This document shows positions 5,427 through 15,050 of a stretch of DNA of 42,517 nucleotides, piece after piece. The stretch is from positions 1-42,517 of the forward strand of contig DASQXE010000200.1 in assembly GCA_035639875.1 (NCBI GenBank). Reading direction: 5' to 3'. The notes under the pieces were generated by a model. It was given only the letters and a program-made list of their open reading frames with translations, was not told the origin of the DNA and searched no databases. Position numbers and translations under genes: made by a program. The stretch's first letter is position 1. Each line of letters begins with the position of its first letter. This DNA comes from JAIBJP01 sp035639875 (GTDB lineage Bacteria > Actinomycetota > Thermoleophilia > Gaiellales > Gaiellaceae).

Positions 5427-7349
5427 ATGGCCAAGACGATCGGAATCGATCTCGGGACGACCAACTCATGCGTCGCCGTCCTCGAAGGCGGCGAGCCCAC
5501 GGTCATCCCGAACGCCGAGGGCGGGCGGACGACCCCGTCCGTCGTCGCGTTCACAAAGGACGGGCAGCGCCTCGTCGGCGCGCCGGCGAAGCGCCAGTCC
5601 GTCACGAACCCACAGAACACGATCTTCTCGATCAAGCGCTTCATGGGGCGCAAGTACTCGGAGGTCTCCGAGGAGATGAAGATCGTGCCGTACGAGGTCA
5701 TCGCCGGTCCGAACGGCGACGCCCGCGTCAAGGTGGGCGACAAGGAGTACGCACCGCCGGAGATCTCGGCGATGATCCTGCAGAAGCTGAAGACGGACTC
5801 CGAGGCCTACCTCGGCGAGACCGTCACCGACGCGGTCATCACCGTCCCCGCGTACTTCAACAACGCCCAGCGCGAGGCGACGAAGGACGCGGGCAAGATC
5901 GCCGGGCTCAACGTTCTCCGGATCATCAACGAGCCGACCGCGGCCTCGCTCGCCTACGGGCTCGACAAGGAGTCCGACCAGACGATCCTCGTCTGGGATC
6001 TCGGTGGCGGCACCTTCGACGTCTCGATCCTCGAGCTCGGCGAAGGTGTCTTCGAGGTCAAGGCGACGAACGGCGACAACCACCTGGGCGGCGACAACTT
6101 CGACAAGGCGGTCGTCGACTGGATGGTCGCCGAGTTCAAGCGCGAGCAGGGCATCGACCTCGCGCAGGACAGGATGGCGCTCCAGCGCCTCTACGAGGCT
6201 GCCGAGAAGGCGAAGATCGAGCTCAGCTCGACCACCTCGACGCAGATCAACCTCCCCTTCATCACAGCGACGCCGGAGGGCCCGAAGCACCTCGACCTTC
6301 AGCTCACGCGCGCGAAGCTGAACGAGCTCACGGCCGACCTGCTCGAGCGCGTCGTCGGCCCAACGAAGAAGTGTCTCGAGGACGCCGACCTCACGAAGGA
6401 CAAGATCGACCACGTGATCCTCGTCGGCGGCATGACCCGCATGCCGGCTGTGCAGGACAAGGTCAAGGAGCTGATCGGCAAGGAGCCCCACAAGGGCGTC
6501 AACCCGGACGAGGTTGTCGCCGTCGGCGCGGCCATCCAGGGCGGCGTGCTCAAGGGTGAGGTCAAGGACGTCCTCCTTCTCGACGTCACGCCGCTGTCAC
6601 TGGGCATCGAGACAAAGGGCGGCGTGTTCACGCCTCTCATCGAGCGCAACACGACCATTCCGACGAAGAAGTCGGAGACGTTCACGACCGCGGAGGACAA
6701 CCAGCCCTCGGTCGAGATCCACGTCCTGCAGGGCGAGTCCGAGATGGCGGCGTTCAACAAGACGCTCGGCAAGTTCCAGCTCGTGGGCATTCCGCCGGCG
6801 CCGCGCGGTATGCCGCAGATCGAGGTCACGTTCGACATCGACGCGAACGGCATCCTCAACGTCTCGGCCAAGGACCTCGGCACGGGCAACCAGCAGCAGA
6901 TCCGGATCGAGGGCGGCTCCGGCCTCAAGCAGGAGGAGGTCGAGCGCATGATGCGCGAGGCCGAGTCCCACGCGGACGAGGCGCGGCGCCTCCGCGAGCT
7001 CGCCGATGCCCGCAACCAGGCCGAGCAGCTCGTGTACTCGACGGAGAAGAGCCTCAAGGAGCACCGTGAGGCGCTCGACGAGGCCACGGTCTCCGAGATC
7101 GAGTCCAAGCTCGAGGACGTGAAGTCGGCGCTCGACGGCGACGACGCCTCGGCGATCCGCACGAAGGCGGAGGACCTCATGCAGGCCTCGCACAAGCTCG
7201 CCGAGGCCGTCTACCAGCGCGTCCAGGCCGAGCAGCAGGCGACCGCCGGAGCGACGAGTGGCGACGGCGGCGACGGCTCCTCGCCCGACGAGGAGGTCGT
7301 CGAGGAGGCCGACTACGAGGTCATCGACGAAGAGGCCAAGCGCTCGTAA
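5427..7349 (+). CDS. dnaK: Chaperone DnaK (Hsp70)
   Basis: 640 residues, typical length. The nucleotide-binding domain (about 1-380) shows IGIDLGTTNSCVAV, the phosphate loop DLGGGTFDVSIL and the adenosine motif VGGMTRMPAVQ. The linker KDVLLLDVTPLSLG leads to the substrate-binding domain, then a helical lid and an acidic tail (EEVVEEADYEVIDEE). It is the ATP-driven folding chaperone of the cytoplasm, working with DnaJ and GrpE encoded just downstream. The start has a Shine-Dalgarno GGAGGA nine bases upstream. First gene of a compact heat-shock operon that also carries the repressor hspR. Confidence 0.99.
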   Translation: MAKTIGIDLGTTNSCVAVLEGGEPTVIPNAEGGRTTPSVVAFTKDGQRLVGAPAKRQSVTNPQNTIFSIKRFMGRKYSEVSEEMKIVPYEVIAGPNGDARVKVGDKEYAPPEISAMILQKLKTDSEAYLGETVTDAVITVPAYFNNAQREATKDAGKIAGLNVLRIINEPTAASLAYGLDKESDQTILVWDLGGGTFDVSILELGEGVFEVKATNGDNHLGGDNFDKAVVDWMVAEFKREQGIDLAQDRMALQRLYEAAEKAKIELSSTTSTQINLPFITATPEGPKHLDLQLTRAKLNELTADLLERVVGPTKKCLEDADLTKDKIDHVILVGGMTRMPAVQDKVKELIGKEPHKGVNPDEVVAVGAAIQGGVLKGEVKDVLLLDVTPLSLGIETKGGVFTPLIERNTTIPTKKSETFTTAEDNQPSVEIHVLQGESEMAAFNKTLGKFQLVGIPPAPRGMPQIEVTFDIDANGILNVSAKDLGTGNQQQIRIEGGSGLKQEEVERMMREAESHADEARRLRELADARNQAEQLVYSTEKSLKEHREALDEATVSEIESKLEDVKSALDGDDASAIRTKAEDLMQASHKLAEAVYQRVQAEQQATAGATSGDGGDGSSPDEEVVEEADYEVIDEEAKRS

Positions 7350-7898
7350 ATGGCCGAGCCGCGCCGTAAGCCGCGGGCCGGTCATGACCGGCCCCTACAA
7401 GAGCCGTCCGAGCCGGTTGGGGCGGGGCACGCCCCGCCCGAGGAGGAACTCGAAAAGCGGCTCGCGGAGGTCGAGAAGGAGCGGGACGATTACCTAAATG
7501 ACCTCCAGCGGGTCGCGGCCGAGTTCGAGAACTACCGCAAGCGGGTTGCGCGCGACCAGGCAAGTCTGGCCGCGCGCGCCCACGAGCGGCTGGTGAAGGA
7601 GCTCCTACCCGTGCTCGACGACCTGGAGCGCGCGCTGCAGGCCGCGGCCGAGCATCAAGAGGGGCAGCTCGAGGACGGCGTCCGACTCGTGCACCGCGAG
7701 CTGCAGGAGGCCCTCGCGAAGGAAGGCCTCGTCGAAATCGAGACCAACGGTCACTTCGACCCGCATGTCCACGAGGCGCTTTTGAGCCAGCCTTCGGACA
7801 AGGACGACGGCGCGATTCTCGAAGTGCTGCAGAAGGGCTATCGCCTCGGCGACCGCGTGTTGCGGCCCGCCCGCGTCGTCATCTCGCAGGGCGGATGA
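7350..7898 (+). CDS. grpE: Nucleotide exchange factor GrpE
   Basis: 182 residues; the ATG follows the dnaK TAA with no gap. After a disordered N-terminus (1-30) come the long coiled coil (EEELEKRLAEVEKERDDYLN) and the C-terminal head with NGHFDPHVHEAL and VLQKGYRLGDRVLRPARVVI, all typical of GrpE. It releases ADP from DnaK. The first 30 codons are unusual: two GC-rich palindromes (7375-7394 and 7420-7439) are read in frame as AGHDRPLQEP and VGAGHAPPEE, which looks like repeat insertion tolerated in the unstructured tail. Confidence 0.97.
   Translation: MAEPRRKPRAGHDRPLQEPSEPVGAGHAPPEEELEKRLAEVEKERDDYLNDLQRVAAEFENYRKRVARDQASLAARAHERLVKELLPVLDDLERALQAAAEHQEGQLEDGVRLVHRELQEALAKEGLVEIETNGHFDPHVHEALLSQPSDKDDGAILEVLQKGYRLGDRVLRPARVVISQGG
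7375..7394. repeat. 20-bp perfect palindrome inside grpE
   Basis: GGGCCGGTCA followed by its exact reverse complement TGACCGGCCC, in frame in the disordered N-terminus of GrpE and followed by CTACAAG. Its ATGACCGG half also occurs at 4973-4980 in the intergenic repeat. It resembles the short palindromic units of bacterial dispersed repeats. Confidence 0.75.
7420..7439. repeat. Second palindrome inside grpE
   Basis: GGGCGGGGC (7420-7428), spacer AC, GCCCCGCCC (7431-7439), 25 bases after the first palindrome and also translated in frame. The pair occupies about 65 bases at the start of grpE and could form two strong hairpins in the mRNA. Confidence 0.75.
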
Positions 7899-8998
7899 GA
7901 GATCTCTACGAGATCCTGGGAGTTTCGAAGAGCGCCTCGCAAGACGAGATCAAGAAGGCGTACCGCAAGCTCGCGCGCAAGTACCACCCGGACAAGAACC
8001 CGGGCGACGAGGAGGCGGAAGAGCGCTTCAAGGAAGTCCAGGGCGCCTACGACGTTCTCTCGGATCCCGAGAAGCGCAAGCAGTACGACCAGGTCGGGCC
8101 ACGCATCTTCAGCGGCGCCGGCCCTCGCGGCGGCAACTTCCAATGGTCGGGCAACATCGGCGACCTCGGCGATCTCTCCGACCTCTTCGGCGGAATCTTC
8201 GAGGGCTTCGGCGGCGGCGGGCGGCGTACGTCGACGAGCTCACGTCAGCGAGGCGAAAGAGGACGGGACGTCGAGGTCGCGGTCAACCTCTCCTTCGAAG
8301 ACTCGCTCAAGGGCATCACCACGAAGATCCCGGTCGAGCTCGAGACGACGTGCTCGGCCTGCAAGGGCACCGGGGCGGAGCCCGGCACCGCGCCGAAGAT
8401 CTGCCCGGAATGCCGCGGGCGCGGAGTCGTCTCGGAGAGCCAAGGCCTTTTCGCCCTCTCGACGCCCTGTCCGCGCTGCGGCGGAAACGGCACGGTCGTC
8501 GAGCAGCCGTGCCGCAAGTGCAAGGGCTCGGGGCGCGAGCGACGGACCAAGCGCTACACGGTGAAGATTCCCGCCGGGGTCAAGGACGGCACGCAGATCC
8601 GACTCAAGGGCAAGGGTGAGGCCGGCTACTCCGGCGGCCCGGCCGGCGACCTCATCGTGACGACGCGCGTGACTCCCTCGCCGGTGTTCCAGCGCAAAGG
8701 CGCCGACCTCGTGATCGACGTGCCGGTTACCTACGCGGAGGCGGCGCTCGGCGCGACAGTCGAGATCCCGACGCCCGAAGGGCGAATTTCTCTGAAGGTG
8801 CCCGCCGGCTCGCAGGACGGCAAGCTCCTGAAGATCAAGGGCCGCGGCGCGCCCAAGCTGAACGGCGGCGGGAAGGGCGACCTGCTCGCCCGCGTGCGCG
8901 TGACCGTCCCGCAGAAGCTGACGAAGGCGGAGCGCGACGCGCTCGAGAACTTGCAGAAGGTCTCGCGCGAGAACCCACGCGAGAAGGTGTTCAGCTGA
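7895..8998 (+). CDS. dnaJ: Co-chaperone DnaJ (Hsp40)
   Basis: 367 residues, ATG overlapping the grpE stop (ATGA). The J domain (1-70) has the HPD motif (KYHPDKNPGD) that triggers DnaK ATPase. A Gly/Phe-rich region follows (70-115). Then comes the zinc domain with four CxxCxGxG repeats (CSACKGTG, CPECRGRG, CPRCGGNG, CRKCKGSG) and the C-terminal substrate-binding domain. This is a complete type I DnaJ; no other dnaJ is in the window. Confidence 0.98.
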   Translation: MRDLYEILGVSKSASQDEIKKAYRKLARKYHPDKNPGDEEAEERFKEVQGAYDVLSDPEKRKQYDQVGPRIFSGAGPRGGNFQWSGNIGDLGDLSDLFGGIFEGFGGGGRRTSTSSRQRGERGRDVEVAVNLSFEDSLKGITTKIPVELETTCSACKGTGAEPGTAPKICPECRGRGVVSESQGLFALSTPCPRCGGNGTVVEQPCRKCKGSGRERRTKRYTVKIPAGVKDGTQIRLKGKGEAGYSGGPAGDLIVTTRVTPSPVFQRKGADLVIDVPVTYAEAALGATVEIPTPEGRISLKVPAGSQDGKLLKIKGRGAPKLNGGGKGDLLARVRVTVPQKLTKAERDALENLQKVSRENPREKVFS

Positions 8999-9362
8999 TG
9001 GACGATCGTCCGCGATACATGATCTCGATCGCCGCCGAGCTTGTCGGCATGCACCCGCAGACGCTCCGGATCTACGAGGCGAAAGGGCTCGTGCGCCCCA
9101 AGCGTACGCCCGGCAACACGCGCCTCTACTCGGAAGCCGACCTCGACCGCCTGCGCCTGATTCAGCGCTTGACCACCGAGCTGGGCCTCAACCTGGCCGG
9201 CGTCGAGACTGTGCTCCGGCTGGAGGACCAGCTCGAGAAGATGCGCGCGCGGATGGACCGCATGGAGCGCGAGATGCGCGAGCGCATCCGCAGCGTCGAG
9301 CGTCAGTACAAGCGCGAGATCGTTCTCTATCGCGCGGACACAGAAGAAATGCCTGAGAAACG

Positions 9363-9381
<19 letters not shown>
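8998..9381 (+). CDS. hspR: Heat-shock repressor HspR (MerR family)
   Basis: 127 residues, start overlapping the dnaJ stop (TGATG). The N-terminal winged-helix motif MISIAAELVGMHPQTLRIYE with EAKGLVRPKRTPGNTRLYSE is characteristic of HspR; a coiled coil follows (LEDQLEKMRARMDRMEREMRE). In other Actinobacteria HspR represses the dnaK operon with DnaK as co-repressor, and its position here fits. I could not find a good HAIR operator upstream of dnaK, so the local site may have diverged. It overlaps clpB by 19 bases. Confidence 0.95.
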
Positions 9382-11839
<2,458 letters not shown>

Positions 11840-11843
<4 letters not shown>

Positions 11844-12529
11844 CCACCGTCGACCGGCCGCTTCGTCTCGGCGAGCTGCTCGCCCAGACCGTTCACCTGT
11901 ACGGTGAGCGGTTCCGGGCCGTCGTTGGTCTCGGCCTCGTGCTCGCCGGATCGTTCGCCGTCGCCGACATCATCGGGCACCTGATCGCCTTCGTTGCCGT
12001 CGCCGCGCTTGCGTTCACCGGGGCCTATGCGGCGGCGGCGCGGATCGTCGCCGGCGACCGGTTCGCGGAAGCCTGGGCGCAGGTCGGCTTGCGGGTCCCG
12101 GTCCTGCTCGTCCTCTCGCTGGTCGTCGCGGTGCCGTTCGTCCTCGGCCGCATCGATCCGGTCTTGTTCATCTTCGCCGTCGCATGGCTTGCGTTCGTCG
12201 GCCTCTCGATTCCGGTGGCGATGCTCGAGCGGGACCCAGAGGCGACGAGCTGGTACGGGCGTCTCGGCTTCGCGCTTTCGCGCTCAGTCGGCCTCGCTCG
12301 GGCGGAGTACTGGCACGCGCTCGGCGTGGTGGCCGCGCTTGTGATCCTGTATCTGGTCCTGGGGCCGCTCCTCGCGGTACTCCTCGTCGGCTTCGCGGAC
12401 AACGGGCGCTTTGCGGCGATCACCATCGCCAACGCCGTCATCGGCCCCTTCTTCTTCTTCGGGCTCACCGTGTTCTATTTCGAGCAGAGGGCGCGGGCGC
12501 TATCCTCGCCGCGCCAGAAGACCCGATGA
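11840..12529 (+). CDS. Polytopic membrane protein, function unknown
   Basis: 229 residues from GTG 11840, overlapping the clpB stop (GTGA), so it is the last gene of the heat-shock operon by position. About five to six hydrophobic segments run from residue 27 to the end, including a Phe-rich helix IGPFFFFGLTVFYFEQRAR. The N-terminus LRLGELLAQTVHLYGERFRAVVGLGL resembles the glycerophosphoryl-diester-phosphodiesterase membrane-like (DUF975) style, but I cannot assign a family firmly. Co-transcription with clpB suggests a membrane-stress link; this is inference. Confidence 0.8.
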
Positions 12530-12540
12530 TTGACCGAAAA

Positions 12541-12586
12541 TTGACCGGATAGCCGTGGCACCGCCGGCACCACACTCTCCGGTCAA
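12541..12586. promoter_or_regulatory. Inverted repeat before the GYD gene
   Basis: TTGACCGG (12541-12548) is mirrored by CCGGTCAA (12579-12586) with 30 bases between, and TTGACCG is repeated directly at 12530-12536. It sits between the heat-shock operon and the GYD gene, upstream of a strong Shine-Dalgarno. It may be a regulator site or a weak hairpin; no clear -10 is seen. Confidence 0.35.
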
Positions 12587-12603
12587 CCATCTAGGAGGAG
12601 CGG

Positions 12604-12888
12604 ATGCCGAAGTACCTGATGCTGTCCACCCTGAGCGAGCAGGGGCTGCAGACGCTGCGCGCCAACCCGGGCCGCGTGCGTGAGGTCAACAAGGACGTGG
12701 AGGAGCTCGGCGTCAAGGTGCTCCACCAGTGGTTCCTCCTCGGGCCGCACGACTTCGTCAACATCGTCGAGGCAGCCGACGCCGCCGCGATCGCAAAGGT
12801 CTCGGTCGCCCTCGGCGCGCGCGGCAGCGTGCACACGGAGTCGTACGAGATGCTTGAGGTGGACGAGCTCTTGAACCTACTGGCGTAG
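12604..12888 (+). CDS. GYD domain protein
   Basis: 94 residues from ATG 12604, with Shine-Dalgarno TAGGAGGAG six bases upstream. The fold pattern KYLMLSTLSEQGLQTLRANPGRVREVNKDVEELGVKVLHQWFLLGPHDFVNIVEAAD followed by VALGARGSVHTESYEML matches the GYD family, a small ferredoxin-like alpha/beta protein of unknown biochemical role. The usual Gly-Tyr-Asp motif appears here as GPHDFV, as in many members. It directly precedes a 73-residue gene with no gap and is probably co-transcribed with it. Confidence 0.88.
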   Translation: MPKYLMLSTLSEQGLQTLRANPGRVREVNKDVEELGVKVLHQWFLLGPHDFVNIVEAADAAAIAKVSVALGARGSVHTESYEMLEVDELLNLLA

Positions 12889-13110
12889 TTGCGCGAGCCG
12901 CCGCGGCTGCCCGACTGGCTGCGGGCCGAGGTCGCCGGCTGGCCGCAGGACGCCTTCGGCGCCCACCAGGCGCGGCTCCTCCTCCGTGACGGAACTGTCA
13001 TCGCTCCCGTTGCGATTCTGCCGAGTGGCGACATCGTCGGATGGGGTGAAGCCGGAGAGGTCGAGTTCGAGGACGACGACATAGTCGCGATCGAAAGGAT
13101 TGACGCGTAG
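12889..13110 (+). CDS. Small protein of unknown function
   Basis: 73 residues beginning with TTG immediately after the GYD gene stop. It is acidic and Trp-rich (PDWLRAEVAGWPQDAFGAHQARLLLRDG...), with a C-terminal beta-rich part (VEFEDDDIVAIERIDA). No family recognised. The abutting start suggests translational coupling with the GYD gene. The codon pattern matches the genes around it, so it is likely real. Confidence 0.65.
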   Translation: MREPPRLPDWLRAEVAGWPQDAFGAHQARLLLRDGTVIAPVAILPSGDIVGWGEAGEVEFEDDDIVAIERIDA

Positions 13111-13112
13111 GA

Positions 13113-13129
13113 GCCGGGCGTACCCCGGC
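13113..13129. terminator. Bidirectional hairpin terminator
   Basis: GCCGGG (13113-13118), loop CGTAC, CCCGGC (13124-13129), exactly between two convergent genes. Short stem without a U-tract, common in GC-rich genomes. Confidence 0.55.
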
Positions 13130-13131
13130 CG

Positions 13132-14031
13132 CTAGACGAGCTTCGAATAGGCGACCGCGACCTCCGCGGCGAGCGCCGCGTTCTCGGCGATCAGCTTCTT
13201 GTTGAGCTCGATCGTGCGCCCTTGGCTTTGCTCGTGCAGGTACGAGAGGACGAAAGGCGTGAGTGCCTGCCCGCGGATGGCGCGCCGCTCGGCTTCCGCC
13301 AGGCCTTCCTCCACCAGCGGCTCGACGTCGATGCTTTCGTCCGGCGGCCGCGCGAGCACGATTCCCGAGTGGCGGCCCAGTCGCCAGTGGAACTGTGCCA
13401 GCTGCGCGGCTTCCTCAGGCGTCTGGACGCGCTGCGAGACCGGCGGCCCGCCTCCGGCCCGGTAGAAGAGCGGAATCTCGTCGGTGCGCCAGCCGAGCAC
13501 CGGTACGCCGAGCGTCTCGAGCACCTCGGCGGTGGCCGGCACGTCGAGGATGGACTTCGCGCCCGACGAGACGACCAGGGCCTCCGTGCGCGCGAGCTCG
13601 CCCAGGTCGGCCGACATGTCGAGTGTCTGGGCGAAGCCGCGGTGCACGCCGCCGATCCCGCCCGTTCCCATGAAGCCGATGCCCGCGGCGCGGCACACCG
13701 CGAGCGTGGCCCCGACCGTCGTGGCGCCGAGCTCCTTCCGCATCGCGCACGCGGCGAGGTCGCGCGGGCCGACCTTGCGCGCTTCGGGCGCCGACGCGAA
13801 CCGCTCCAGCTCGCCTTCCTCGAGCCCGACGCAGATGCGACCGTCGATGATCCCCACCGTCGCCGGCACCGCCCAGGCGACGCGAACCCGCCGCTCGGCC
13901 TCAGCGGCCACCGCGGCGCCGACTCCGTCCGGGAAGCCGTGCGCGATGAGGGTCGTCTCCAGGGCAACGACCGGCCGGCGTGCCTCGAGGGCCGCCCGCA
14001 CCTCCGGATGAATGCGAAGAAGATCCGTCAC
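13132..14031 (-). CDS. psuG: Pseudouridine-5'-phosphate glycosidase
   Basis: 299 residues from GTG 14031, overlapping the kinase stop (GTGA); the longer frame upstream is not coding. Family motifs: VALETTLIAHGFP, KVGPRDLAAC, GATTVGATLAVCRAAGI, GTGGIGGVHRG, DMSADLGEL and SSGAKSILDVPATAEVLETLG, whose Lys is the Schiff-base residue in the E. coli enzyme. It splits pseudouridine-5'-phosphate into uracil and ribose-5-phosphate, letting the cell recycle modified RNA bases. The PfkB kinase just upstream is the expected partner making the phosphate. Confidence 0.95.
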   Translation of the reverse strand: MTDLLRIHPEVRAALEARRPVVALETTLIAHGFPDGVGAAVAAEAERRVRVAWAVPATVGIIDGRICVGLEEGELERFASAPEARKVGPRDLAACAMRKELGATTVGATLAVCRAAGIGFMGTGGIGGVHRGFAQTLDMSADLGELARTEALVVSSGAKSILDVPATAEVLETLGVPVLGWRTDEIPLFYRAGGGPPVSQRVQTPEEAAQLAQFHWRLGRHSGIVLARPPDESIDVEPLVEEGLAEAERRAIRGQALTPFVLSYLHEQSQGRTIELNKKLIAENAALAAEVAVAYSKLV

Positions 14032-14828
14032 GGCATCGCGCCCATCTGGCCGACGCAGCGGGCGGCGGCACTGAGCGCGAGCTTTGGCCCCCCGAGGAGG
14101 AATCCGGCGGCGAACGCGTCGCCCGCTCCCGTCGAGTCCACCACCGACACCGGCTCGGCCGGATGCTCCTCTTCGGCTCCCTCGGTCCGAACGATGCAGC
14201 CGCGCGCGCCGCGCTTGACGACGAGCGTGGGTACCTCGAGCTCGCCGACGAGCGCCGCCTCCTCCTCGTTGGCGAATACGACGTCGGCCTGCAGCTCTGT
14301 CAGCAAGGCGCGAATTCCAGCGACGCCCACCGACTCGAGCACCGCCGTCGACGACAGATCGACGCTCACCCGCGGCGCGTGCGGGGCTGCTCCAAGGGCA
14401 GCCTCGCGGATCGGCGGCGCGACGAGGCTGTAGGCCGGTAGATGCAGCCGTTCGGAGTCCGCGAACCACGCTTTGTCGATCTCGCTCGGCGCCAGCTCCA
14501 CCGCGACGCCGCGGTCGCTCAGCATCGTGCGCTTCCCGTCCGGAGTCGCCACTGAGACCACGGTTCCGGTGCCGGACTCGACCTCGGGTCCGGCGATCTC
14601 GACGCCGTGGCGCCCGAGCTCTTCGGCGACGAGAACGCCGGCCGGATCGCGGGCCCGCTTGCCGACGAAGCGGGACTCGCCTCCCAAAGCCGCCACCCAC
14701 GCGGCCACATTCGCGGCCTGGCCGCCCGCTCCCACCCTCGTACGCCCATAGGTGTCCGTATCTTCCGCGATCGGGCCTTCGAGGCGGACGATGACGTCGA
14801 GAAGGAGATCCCCCAGGGCGCAGATCAC
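14028..14828 (-). CDS. psuK: PfkB-family sugar/nucleoside kinase, probable pseudouridine kinase
   Basis: 266 residues. PfkB features: N-terminal ALGDLLLDVIV, the di-glycine substrate motif GAGGQAANVAAWVAALGG, and the C-terminal signature DSTGAGDAFAAGFLLGG with the catalytic Asp. Coupling to psuG (4-base overlap) makes pseudouridine the likely substrate; ribokinase-type substrates remain possible. Start: GTG 14828 lies 8 bases after a -10-like TAAGAG; GTG 14837 is the alternative. It is divergent from a small membrane protein with fewer than 20 bases between starts. Confidence 0.85.
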   Translation of the reverse strand: MICALGDLLLDVIVRLEGPIAEDTDTYGRTRVGAGGQAANVAAWVAALGGESRFVGKRARDPAGVLVAEELGRHGVEIAGPEVESGTGTVVSVATPDGKRTMLSDRGVAVELAPSEIDKAWFADSERLHLPAYSLVAPPIREAALGAAPHAPRVSVDLSSTAVLESVGVAGIRALLTELQADVVFANEEEAALVGELEVPTLVVKRGARGCIVRTEGAEEEHPAEPVSVVDSTGAGDAFAAGFLLGGPKLALSAAARCVGQMGAMP

Positions 14829-14846
14829 CCGTGGCACTCTTACACC

Positions 14847-15050
14847 GTGCAGACCGAGCGCGGACGACGGATTCGGTCCTTTCTCATCGGCGGGCTGCTG
14901 GGCAGCGCCGCAGGCGCCGTGGCGGCAGGACGAATGCGCATGAAGCCCCGGCCGAGAAAGCGAACCACGCCCGCCGGACTCGCAGCCTTCGAGCAGGCTC
15001 CTTGCTACCAGGAGGTCGTCGAGCGCGAAGGCCGCGCCGAGGATGCTTAG
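14847..15050 (+). CDS. Small membrane protein with glycine-zipper helix
   Basis: 67 residues from GTG 14847. One hydrophobic segment rich in small residues (FLIGGLLGSAAGAVAAG, about 12-28) is followed by a very basic stretch (RMRMKPRPRKR) and a conserved-looking tail (GLAAFEQAPCYQEVVERE). The layout resembles YtxH-like single-pass proteins. The start is uncertain: no Shine-Dalgarno and no clear -10. The stop overlaps the end of the convergent cyclase gene by four bases. Confidence 0.6.
   Translation: MQTERGRRIRSFLIGGLLGSAAGAVAAGRMRMKPRPRKRTTPAGLAAFEQAPCYQEVVEREGRAEDA

Noticed and set aside
14032..14700. N-terminal extension of PsuG
   Set aside because: It lies over the PfkB kinase gene in the wrong frame; the psuG start overlaps the kinase stop in a normal GTGA arrangement.
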